NCBI GenBank assembly: GCA_021292165.1
Contig: CM037880.1
Span: 225,152,467 to 225,216,466, forward strand
DNA from: Shinisaurus crocodilurus
Lineage: Eukaryota > Chordata > Lepidosauria > Squamata > Shinisauridae
Direction of reading: 5' to 3'
Length of the DNA: 64,000 nt
Each line of letters starts with the position of its first letter. Position 1 is the stretch's first letter. Both the position numbers and the translations under genes were made by a program. Shown in pieces: positions 12,601-22,200 of this stretch. Below the pieces are notes generated by a model, which did no database searches, had not been told where the DNA came from, and saw only the letters and a program-made list of their open reading frames with translations.

Positions 12601-13158
12601 TAAAAAATACACTACAATTGCAAAAAGCGAATTTCACATTGAGATTATTGGGAAGGCTACTGAGAGACTACTAACTTGCCTCCCTCGGTACAATATAGGA
12701 TGTCTTGTTACAATATGCCAGGTGAGGAGACCCGAAAGTGCTTCATGAGACATAATAATTAACTCTTTGAAAATGTAAATACCGGTAAGTTACATGTAAT
12801 AATGTTAAAGGGAAGACACAGGCAGCTTCACCGTGAATTCTGAGTTAACTGGCATAAAAAAGAAAACAGACTCTAAACCCAATTCCCAAGATAACGTGGG
12901 CGGCATCACCTGGGCCAAAGAGCTAGGCAGTGTGACCATGCAATATTCCAGGGCAAAGGTGTATTTAAAGTTTTAATTTACCAATGAATGAGCAAAAAAA
13001 ACACCAAATGTGTAAGGTATACACATATCAAAAAGCTTGATACACAGATGTCTAGAAGTTAGGTATGATTCAGAACTGAAGTTATCTAGCCCAGAAGGTG
13101 TATCTTTAGGGCTTTTTCTTCATCTGTTGTTATTATTTTGAATGTTTAGTAACAAAAA
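12601..13158. other. No gene seen
   Basis: AT-rich sequence without a recognised repeat or reading frame. Confidence 0.4.
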
Positions 13159-13293
13159 GGGCGTAATCCTTTGCATGTTTAGACAAAAAAAAGAGACCTA
13201 CAATTCCCAGCATTCCCCAGCAAGCCATGCTCACTGGGGCATGCTGGGAGTTGTAGAACTTTCCTTCTGTCTAAACATGCGGAGGATTGCGCC
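13159..13293. mobile_element. Foldback MITE
   Basis: Imperfect hairpin of about 135 bp. GGCGTAATCC with TGCATGTTTAGAC at the left pairs with GTCTAAACATGC and GGATTGCGCC at the right; the middle carries CTACAATTCCCAGCAT against ATGCTGGGAGTTGTAG. Confidence 0.7.
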
Positions 13294-13505
13294 TTAGGAT
13301 GCTTTATGCCCCGCCTGCCTGCACAGATGAGTTGACGAATGCACTAAGCCTAAGCCACACGTGGCACTGCAGGGTATCAGCACAGCATCCTCATCCCTGC
13401 GTACAGCAGTCAGGCACCCCGCTTAGGGGGTGGGGTGAACACAGCTCCACCCCCGCCAGAACCACAGTAAGGCTGGCTGGCTGGCTTCTTCCAGCCATAA
13501 AAGGG

Positions 13506-14028
13506 CAGGGATAGGGACTCGGACTCGAGGACTCGACTCGTGAGTCGGACTGAGTCCCCCCTCCGACTCGACTCGGACTTGAGTCCCATTATTTTCAATG
13601 GGACTCGAGACTCGACTCGGGACTCGAGACCAAGGACTCGTGTTCCAAAATCGTGTTCCTCAAATGCAACATGGATAGGTTTTAGGAAGTACAGCAAGTT
13701 TATTTTTTAAAATCATTTTCCTAAAATGCAACCTTTCAGACATTTTGGGTTTGTCTGCCTGGTCTGTTCTTGCCAAAATCAGTTGCAGAGTTTTGAAATA
13801 AAAAGGCACACTTGTGTGGCTTAAATAAATTCTAGGCACATCTGAAATAGCCTTATTTTGTTGGGGGAAAAATGCATTGATTTTAATAGGGACTCGTGGA
13901 GTCAGCTTTGAGAGGGACTCGTGACTCGTGAGTCACCATTTTGGACCAAGGACTCGGACTCGAGACTCGGGTCCAAAGACTCGTGACTCGACTCGTGACT
14001 CGAGACCAAGGACTCTTCAACATCCCTG
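13506..14028. mobile_element. hAT MITE with GACTCG repeats and perfect 8-bp TSD
   Basis: Starts CAGGGATAGGGACTCGG, ends CATCCCTG, and is flanked on both sides by TAAAAGGG. Both ends are built from degenerate tandem GACTCG/CGAGTC units (13515-13650 and 13905-14010) around an AT-rich core. Confidence 0.9.
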
Positions 14029-14234
14029 TAAAAGGGGGCCAGGGAGAAGCATCTTCTCACATCCACCCACAGTGAGGGAGGGAGTCCTTCCTTCCCAGGA
14101 CTCAACTTACACACTGAGAAAAGAAAGGACTGCCCAGGCTCCAAGGGGAGAAGAAACCCACAAAGGAACGGTCCAGAGAGTGGGGTCGCACCACAGATTT
14201 GTATGAGGGCAAGTCTGATATTGGCAGTTTGATA

Positions 14235-14815
14235 CTGACGCCTTTCTTAATGATCCCCAACATGGAATTTGCCTTTTTCACAGCAGCTCAACATTTTAAT
14301 TGAGTTATCTGCCACACCAAGGTTCCTTTCCTGGTCAGTCAATGCCAGCCCAGGCCCTGACAGCATATATGCAAGCTGGGATATTTTGCCCCAATGTACA
14401 TCACTTTATTTACACTTGCTTACACTGAACCACATTTGCCATTTCGATGCCCATTCTCCCAGATGGGAGAGATTGTTCTGGGACTCTGCAATCCCGTTTT
14501 TTCCCTACCACCCTAAATAATTTGGTGTCATTGGCAAACTCGCTGCTCACTCCAAGCTCCAGATAATTTATTAACAAATTAAAAAGCACCAGTCCCAATA
14601 GCAATTCTTGCCCCCCCCCACTGTTTACATACCACCATTTCGAGAACTGTCCAGTTACCAGCTACCAGTCTGTAAGAAGACCTCTCCTCTTATCCCATGA
14701 CTACTATGTTTGCTCAGTCAGAGTCTTGGATGAGGGAGTTTTCACAAGTCTTTTGAAAGTTTAGTTAAACAATGTCTAATGGATTACTCCTCTCCACATG
14801 CTTATTGATGCTCTA
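14235..14815 (-). mobile_element. CR1/L3-like LINE fragment
   Basis: Minus strand reads LGLVLFNLLINYLELGVSS and FANDTKLFRV, the RT region around the catalytic aspartates, with stop codons. More diverged than the other CR1 copies. Confidence 0.7.
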
Positions 14816-14818
14816 AGT

Positions 14819-15165
14819 CAGCCCAGCCACGGTGATCCATGCCCTGGTAACCTCAAGGTTAGATTACTGCAATGCACTCTACGTGGGGCTGCCCTTGGGC
14901 CTGGTTCGGAAGCTGCGGCCAGTGCAGAGTGCAGCAGTGAGGGTGCTCCCTGGGACACCCAGCTATGCCCACATCAGACCTGTGCTAAAAGAACTGCACT
15001 GGCTGCCTATTAGCTACCGAGCCACGTTCAAGGCTATGGTATTGCCATACAAAGCCCTAAACAACCTGGGACCAGGATACCTAGCAGACCGCCTTCCCTT
15101 ATATATGCCCAACCGACCATTAAGATCATCAGAGGAAGCCTTGCTGGCCATTCCAAAAATAACAA
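14819..15165 (+). mobile_element. L2 LINE RT C-terminal fragment
   Basis: Reads [20 protein letters not shown], then LKELHWLPISYRATFKAMV and ALNNLGPGYLADRLPLY. It is a different L2 subfamily from the copy at 2.7 kb. Confidence 0.85.
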
Positions 15166-15169
15166 TAAG

Positions 15170-15482
15170 AGCCAGTGTGGAGGTTGGCCTTTCACAAAGG
15201 TTCCATGGACTTTGAAGAAGCCCGAGTGCAAGGTGAAAGGGAGAAACGTGCTAAGCGAAAAGCACGTCAAATGAATCCTTTACAGAACCATCTTCCATCT
15301 GGTAACCTGTGTCCTCACTGTGGGAAGCTGTGTGGATCTAGAATTGGCCTCCACAGTCACTTACGGACCCATCGCTAGAGTCTACACATTTTTTTTAGAA
15401 TTTCCTCCTTTTCAAAATTTTCTTTTTGTAAATTTTTACCCTGGAAGTCAATCTTACTCGGTCACAAGTGATCGCCTACTAC
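15170..15482 (+). mobile_element. LINE C-terminus with C2H2 zinc finger, plus 3' tail
   Basis: A frame ending at TAG 15376-15378 reads EARVQGEREKRAKRKARQ and CPHCGKLCGSRIGLHSHLRT. A single C2H2 finger with SRIGLHSHLRTH at the very end is known from LINE-encoded proteins. It is followed by the same 3' tail as at 12.5 and 44.6 kb. It is not a host zinc-finger gene. Confidence 0.65.
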
Positions 15483-15483
15483 T

Positions 15484-15712
15484 AGTTGTTTGAGTGTTGG
15501 ACTGGGACTCAGGAGATCTGGGTTCTAATCCCCACTCAGCCATGAAGCTCACTGGATGACCGTGGGCCAGTCAAGGATTCTCAGCCTAACCTACCTCACA
15601 GGATTGTTGTGAGGATAACATTGAGAGGAGGATGTGGATTATGTAAACAGCCTACAGTTCCTTGCAGGAAAAAAATTATTTATTACAATAAATAATAAAT
15701 AAATAACAGAGT
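15484..15712 (+). mobile_element. tRNA-derived SINE
   Basis: tRNA-like head with a B-box-like GGTTCTAATCCCC, body CCTAACCTACCTCACAGG and TTGTTGTGAGGATAAC, and an ATAAATAAATAA tail. Related copies are at 10.5, 38.6, 40.9 and 48.4 kb. Confidence 0.8.
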
Positions 15713-15714
15713 GT

Positions 15715-15895
15715 TGCCACCTCAACAGCAAACCTTCTTGATAGTGGCCCACCCTTGGCCTGTTACATAAAGCCACTGTAATACCAATTTTAAAAGGATC
15801 CAGGGGGGAACTGGGAAATTACAGGCGGGTCAGCTTAATGTCTGTTCCAGGTAAATTGGTCAAAAGCATTAGACTAGTAGAGTTGGAAGGGGCCT
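15715..15895 (+). mobile_element. LINE RT fragment and CR1 end fragment
   Basis: 15800-15860 reads NYRRVSLMSVPGKLVKSI, an RT motif of the CR1 group. 15872-15895 (AGTAGAGTTGGAAGGGGCCT) is a CR1 3' UTR scrap that directly abuts the PARP10 exon 2 duplicate. Confidence 0.7.
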
Positions 15896-16404
15896 GCTCC
15901 TCGGGATTACAGGAAGGTGGCCCTCCAGGGCCTGAACCCCCAGACCAGCCTTGACCTGGTGGAGCTTTATGTGGAACACATGCTGAACTGCGAAAGGGGC
16001 GACTACTCCATCGACCGCAGCCATGCTGGGGACCAGGCGCTGGTGCAGCACCCGCTCAGCAACGCAGGTACCGGAGGTGGGTGGGGCTGCCGTTTCCTGG
16101 CAGTGGGCACAGTCTCCAGGCCAGGAGGTGGCACCCGTCGTTATCAGGCACCCTGGCACAGACCGCTTGTAGGAGATTTCTGCACGCGTGTGTCCGAATC
16201 CTCTCTGGCTCAGGGGCAGCTGTGCGTCAAGGCTGGAGTTGCGTTTTTAACACCCCCTCCCAGACGTGTGTGCCTGACGCTTCTGTTCCTTCCTGTCTCT
16301 TGAGTGCTGCTGTCACGCAACGGTGCTAGAGCCTTCTCTGCTCCTGGGCTGTTTTTTATTTGTAGTCACTGTCATCTCCTCGCTCTTTCAGGCTATATAC
16401 ACGA
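15896..16404 (+). pseudogene. Duplicate of PARP10 exon 2 and part of intron 2
   Basis: 15896-16194 repeats 21357-21666 (the 3' part of exon 2, its donor site and intron) with one visible substitution and a 6-bp in-frame deletion. 16220-16404 repeats about 22515-22697 with more differences. The exon 2 acceptor and first 68 bases are absent, so it cannot serve as a normal exon. It sits upstream of the PARP10 CpG island. The copy lacks the roughly 0.8 kb present between the two matching blocks in the true gene. Its left edge abuts a CR1 fragment. Confidence 0.9.
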
Positions 16405-17224
16405 CTAGCTGTTGCCCGCGGCTTCGCTCACCAAGTCAGGCCAAATTGTCTTGTTCCTGGGCAGGTAGATGGAGGAGATGGGTCTGGGAGAAGATGCCCA
16501 GCGTGCCTTTGCTGCCTCAGTTCACGGGGCTGAGCTGGGAGTTCGGAGCAGGGGGCCGCCTCCGAGACCTTGGGCCTCTTGTGCGCCTGGTAGCTGACCA
16601 TTTTGCAAATCTGGGAACAAGTGTGCTGCTGCCTCTGTGTGGGCTTCTTTGTACCCACTGAGCTCTGTGAGACTTGCTTCCTGGTAAACATGCCATAGGA
16701 CAGGCTCCCCCGCACCACCTGGTGCCCTCTGGATGTGTTGGATGCCAACTCCCATCAGCCTCAGCCTGCATGGCCAATGGTTAGCAATGCTGGGACGTGG
16801 TCCAGAACATCTGAAGGGCACCAGGTTGGGGAAGGCTGCCCTAGGGTCTAGAGGTGACCATTCTTAACGTGAGGGCTGATCCCCAGGTGGCCCGGCCCCA
16901 AGGAAGCCTGTAAAAGGAGGCTGTGCTTCAGGCGCCTGTCCTCTGAGTTTGGCTGTTTTCCTAGCTTCCGTTGTTTCTCTCCATTGGGCTCTCTTGCTCC
17001 CATTCCTCCTCCTCCTCCACCTGTTGGCACTGGGCCTTTGTCAGCATCCTGACCAGCAGGGTCTGGAACTGATCAGCTGTAAGCAGAATGCAAGCAAGCT
17101 CCTATGGACAGCCATCTGGCCACACGTTGGCACCCGAAGGGTGGTCAAAACCTCCTGGCTGCTTGGTAGGCTGATAGATTAGAGCGCTCTGGCACCAGCA
17201 GTTTGGTCATGTGTGTACTTACAG
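16405..17224. other. Intergenic with MITE remnant
   Basis: 16405-16440 has CTAGCTGTTGCCCGCGGCTT, a sequence like repeat ends seen in many animal genomes. 16727-16842 is a foldback MITE whose right end is GGTTGGGGAAGGCTG. No gene recognised. Confidence 0.45.
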
Positions 17225-17945
17225 CAGCCTTCCCTAACCTAGCCCTTCAGATGGGTTGGACTGCGGTTCCCATCATTCTCAGCCAGCATGGTGATGCTGG
17301 TTGGGAATGATGGAAGTTGCAGCCCAATCCATCTGTCAACTTATAACTTTCAAGTGGGGGGGGAGGCGCTAAGTATCTGATCTTGCCTAGGGCACCGAAC
17401 TGCCTTGCACCGGCCCTGGGCCCACTGGTGTGGAGGCTGGAGCAGCACTGACTATGGGCGCTTCCAACCCAGCTGCTGGTTCCACCCGCCTCCTGTGCAA
17501 AGGATCATTATCCAGAACCTGCTTTACATTACTCATGTGAACCAGAACTGAAGTGGTTGGTTCTGTTGGAAAGTGGGAACTGCATGTGGCAGGGCTTTCC
17601 AGAAGCTGCTCACCGCTGGAAACAGGACGCTGGGCTAGACTAGCTGAATCCAGCTTAACAGCTCTGCTCCGGTTCTTCTTATTCCACCTCCATGCCAGGG
17701 AAGCCCGACTTGTTGAACTGCGACGCGGCTGTTAATCAAACTGGCGGAGGTCGCCGACCCCAGGCTGCTATTCAGGGGGACCCTCCCCTCCCTCCGTCCC
17801 TCCCCCACCCACGCCACGTGTCGACATCGGCGTGAGTGAAAGAGGATGAATAGTTCAGCCTTCCCCGGCCTGGTGGCCTCCAGATCTGCTGGACTACAAC
17901 TCCCATAAGCCTCCATCCATTATGGGGGGTGTAGTACAGCAGACC
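17225..17945. repeat. Three MITE remnants upstream of PARP10
   Basis: 17225-17340 is a foldback (CAGCCTTCCCTAACC, with GCCAGCATGG...TGATGCTGG at its centre). 17344-17412 is the right end of the hAT family intact at 52899-53063. 17862-17945 is another half MITE starting CAGCCTTCCCCGG. No coding exon was identified among them. Confidence 0.6.
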
Positions 17946-17949
17946 CCCC

Positions 17950-19210
17950 CTCCAGACGCGTTTCGAGCCCCACGGGTCTCCGGACAAGATCTTCAAGCCT
18001 GGGGCGACACAGCCTGCCCCCCCCCCCGCCGCCCGCCTTTCTCGGCAGTGGAGGACTTGGCCTGCCGCAAAGGGTTGTGGGGGCTGTAGTCCTGCGCGCG
18101 CGCGCAGCAGAAATGGAGGCGCCGCACACGTTCCGCGGCAGGGCGGCCCGGACTCCAGGCGGCGGCTCCCTGCGCGGTGCGGCGCGGCAGGGCGAGGGGC
18201 GCCGTCGGGGGCCTCTCGGGGCAGCCCCGAGGGGCGCGGGCAGAGCCGCCGCTTCGCCTGCAGCCGCGCCCGCGAGCGCAGGGGCCTCCGCCCCGCCCCT
18301 CGCCCGCGGGGCTCGTTTCGCTTTCGCTTCCCGCGGAGCAGCCGCCGCCGCCGCCGAGGGCCAGCTGGGGGGCCGGGCCGGGAGGAGCGAGGAGGGCGCC
18401 GCGCCGCGCCGGGGAGAAGCGCTGCCCCGCGCCTGACGCGCCCCGTGCAGGATGGAGGCAGAGGCGGCGGCGGCGGTGGAGGTGCGCGGGGTGCCCCCGG
18501 ACGTGGCGGACGAGCTGCTGGTGCTGTACTTCGAGAACCGCCGCCGCTCGGGCGGGGGGCCGCTGCAGAGCTGCCGTCGGCGGGGCAGCCGCGCCCGCCT
18601 GGCGTTCGAGAGCCCCGAAGGTGAGCGGGCGGAGGGCCGGGGCCGGCGCGTCTGCCTGCCTGCCTGCCTGCCTGCCCACCATGGGGGCCTGGCCGGAAGG
18701 CGGCCCAGGAGCGGAGCGCGCGGCCGAGGGGGGGGGGGGAAGGAAGGTCCCGCTCCCGGGGTCAGAAGCGAAAGCCGCCGGCGGAGAAGCCGAGCGCGTC
18801 CCGGGCCCCCCCGACCCCGGGGCCCCGGCCGGCGTTCTCGGGGAGGGAGGCGGCGGCGGAAGATGCGTTCTCGGCCGCAGCGCCGCGCCGGGGGCCAAGC
18901 GGTCGCGGGACCCGGCCGGGCGGCATCCCTCCGGCAGTGCCTAAAGGGCTCGGATGCGACGGGGCCGCTCTCCTCGCGAAAGCGTGGGGCGGGCCCCCGG
19001 GGTCGGACTCTGCCCCCGGGGGGCCGGCGGGCGGGCTGGGAAGCGCCCGCGTAGCGGCCGGGTCTTCGGAGGGAGGCCGCGGGCGGGCGGGGAATCCGGG
19101 GCACGGCCCCGAGGCGCGCAGGCAGCCGCCTTGCTGGAGCGCAGCAGGCCCGGGGCGGGTCCGTGCTTGGCTGGGAACCCCCTTGAAGTTCCATCCGCGG
19201 CGGAAGAAAG
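17950..19210 (+). promoter_or_regulatory. PARP10: CpG island with PARP10 promoter and exon 1
   Basis: Very GC-rich with a high density of CG dinucleotides (CGCGCGCGC near 18096, many GCCGCCGCC runs), spanning the first coding exon. No TATA box is obvious, fitting a dispersed CpG-island promoter. The exact start site is unknown. Long open frames on both strands here reflect composition only. Confidence 0.7.
18452..18620 (+). CDS. PARP10: PARP10 coding exon 1 (start codon, RRM N-terminal half)
   Basis: Starts at ATG 18452 in a good context (G at +4) and reads [16 protein letters not shown], which aligns with human PARP10 from its AEAEAGVAVEVRGLPP segment. The [13 protein letters not shown] motif follows. 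It ends in phase 1 at a GTGAGC donor. The human N-terminal extension of a few residues has no counterpart. The bases ending in GTGCAG just before the ATG could be a splice acceptor, as the human start codon is in exon 2. Confidence 0.95.
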
Positions 19211-22200
19211 GAAGTAAGCGGGACAGAAGTGTAATAAATAAATAGCCAGGCAAATAGCTTAGCGTTTGTTGCAAGCAAATTGGTGGAAAGCGTTATTAAA
19301 GATAAAACAATCGAGCACATGGAAAGACAAATCTTGCTGAAGGCGAATCAGCATGGCTTCTGTATAGGGAAGTCCTGTTTTGCCGACCTGTTAGAGCCCT
19401 TCCGGAGTGATACCAACACAGTGGACGGGGTTTACTTTCAAAGGGATTTTTGACAGAGTCCTGGCAAAGACTCCTGAGCATGCTGGGGCATGCTGGGAGT
19501 TGTAGGCCAAAAGCGTCTGGGGACCCAAGGTTGGAGAACATTGTGATAGACCTTCCCTGTGAGTGGAGCTTTGCGCCTGGCCATCTGTTCTCCTTTATGT
19601 CAGGAAAGGAAGTTCCCTAAGCGAAACCGGTTTAGAGTTGGTGGGCGAGATTATTTAGTTTATTTACACCCTGCCTTTCAGCCATAAAATGGTTTTCAAG
19701 ACAGCTAACGATGAATCATGATTAAAAACAAAGTCATAATAAAAACATAACATAAAAACATTAAAAACACAACAAAAAAAGCATTAAATAACACCAACCA
19801 ATTAAACCTCCCAACAGCAACAGACAAGCTTATATGCCAACAAATAACAGACAGGCTTATTTGTTGTGAACCGCCCAGAGAGCTTCAGCTGTGGGGTGGT
19901 ATAGAAATGAAATAAATAATAATAAGCCAAAGTCCTGCCTGAATAAAATGTGTTTGCCTGCTGGTGGATGGACAACAGAGGGGGCCAAGCTAGCCTTCCT
20001 TGGCAGGGAGCTCCAGAGCCTGGGGCGGCCACTAAGAAGGTCCTCTCTCGTGCGTCCCCACCAAACATGCCTCCGATGGTATGCGGTGCCAAGAAAAGGG
20101 CCTCCCCTGAAGATCTTAAAACCCAGGCAGGCTTGTATGGGAGAAGGCGATCTTCCTGGTCACCTGGTCCCAAGCCGTACAGCATTTTTTGAATTGCGTT
20201 CCTTTGTAGCGTGTGCTGTTGCTTGGCTTACTCACTAGGGCAACGGAAAAAAGGAGAGAACTAGGTTCTCAGGATGCAAAAATCTTTATTAAAGGAGCCC
20301 GACGCGTTTCGGCCTGTGTATTTTTCAAGGCCTTCCTCAAGGGGCTGTGAATATTCAAAATACATACATTAAATTAACATGGTTGGGACAACACATAATA
20401 AAAATACTTTCTCATTGTGTATGGAATTCCTTTACATTCTTATTAGAAACCCTAACCCATGTTAAGTTAATTTAATGTATGTATTTTGAATATTCACAGC
20501 CCCTTGAGGAAGGCCTTGAAAAATACACAGGCCGAAACGCGTCGGGCTCCTTTAATAAAGATTTTTGCATCCTGAGAACCTAGTTCTCTCCTTTTTTCCG
20601 TTGCATTTGGATGCTTATCTCCTCCTGTTTCTGTCTTTACTCACTAGGGCCCCACTGGGAGCTTATCTGCTTGGCAGGCAGCCGCTGTCGTGCACCCACA
20701 CACTTCCGATTATGCTGTGATTCCAGGGGACCCTAGAGGGAGAGGGGCAGGCGAAGAAGACCTCGGAGCCTGCTCCGGCTGGACTTTCCCTCACCGACAC
20801 CTCCCCCCCCCCCCTGGGCCGTCTTCCACCAACTGCACTTGGGAAGGACCCTGATTATTTTAATGCGTTAATATTGTTTGTTGCCGTTTCATTATTTTTA
20901 CATTGCTTCTAAGCTGCCTTGGTAGGATTTGTGTTCTGAAAGGCAGCATATAAATAATTTTAATAATAAATGATAACGGATAGTCCTGTGTTCTGGCTTG
21001 CATGAGTTGATTGGAAGAGGGCCCATAGGCAGGGGTGGGTTGCCAGCCCTGTGGCTCCCTGCGTACACATTCACGTCCGGGTCGCGTTAGGGTACTCAGT
21101 TGCGCCACTGTTAGTGGCATGGAGGCCCCGATGACTGGGCGCAGAGAGTTGGAGGGCCGGTGTGGGAGTCCGCTGGCCCTGGGTTGCGGTTCCGCAAGAG
21201 AAGGGCGAGGACCGGTTCGGCAGCCTCCCCGGCTGTGGGGCTGCGGTTTCTGGGTCACCCACTGGTCTCCTTGCTCTCTCCCATCCAGACGCACAGAGTG
21301 TCCTTTCCAGAGCTGACCACGTCCTGCAAGATGCACACCTGGCTGTTCAGCCCGCCGCTCCTCGGGATTACAGGAAGGTGGCCCTCCAGGGCCTGAACCC
21401 CCAGACCAGCCTTGACCTGGTGGAGCTTTATGTGGAACACATGCTGAACTGCGAAAGGGGCGACTACTCCATCGACCGCAGCCATGCTGGGGACCAGGCG
21501 CTGGTGCGGCTGCAGCACCCGCTCAGCAACGCAGGTACCGGGGGTGGGTGGGGCTGCCGTTTCCTGGCAGTGGGCACAGTCTCCAGGCCAGGAGGTGGCA
21601 CCCGTCGTTATCAGGCACCCTGGCACAGACCGCTTGTAGGAGATTTCTGCACGCGTGTGTCCGAATCTGTGAAGAAAGGAGGCTGGTGACTCTGCCAACC
21701 AGCCCTCTCTTCTAGACCAGAGATCCAAGGTGCAAGACTGCCAGCCTTAGCTCTGTAGTCTTGACTTGATTCTCTCAGGGACTTGCCCTTGTCTATACTC
21801 TGGATTTAGCGCTGAACCACAGAGAAACCACACACGCCGTGTGGGGTAAAACCAGGAAGGTTTATTCAAGGTAAACAGATTACAACAAAAGGTGGGAAAT
21901 GAGGGAAGGAGACAAGGTAGGGAAGACACCTTGGTACATACACAGTAGAGCTACAAAATAACAAAGCTGGTTCCTTATATCTCCCAGGCACTCACTTTAC
22001 CTGGGGCCCGGTCTTCTTCAGGGCTGCCTCAGCCAAGCCCTACCACGCGTGCAGACCACCCCACCCACCCTAAGGTCCGGGATGGGTGGTCCTCTTCAGG
22101 GCTTGTCTTAGCAAAAGCCCTCATTCAGCGAGTTTCACCAGGAGCTACCTGGGGCTGGATCCAGAGGCCAGCTCTTGAGGCCAGACCGAAGTCTTGAACC

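Noticed and set aside
13515..14010. Repeated GACTCG units looking like a spaced array (CRISPR-like or satellite)
   Set aside because: Units are contiguous and degenerate, and lie within a hAT element bounded by an 8-bp duplication.
15175..15378. Possible host C2H2 zinc-finger gene
   Set aside because: One finger only, no start or exon structure, and followed by a LINE tail found at two other loci.
16405..16440. CTAGCTGTTGCCCGCGGCTT, a familiar-looking repeat end
   Set aside because: Too short to assign to a family from sequence alone.
17920..19320. 466-codon minus-strand frame opposite PARP10 exon 1
   Set aside because: Shadow frame of a CpG island; low-complexity Arg/Pro/Ala protein, antisense to a certain exon.
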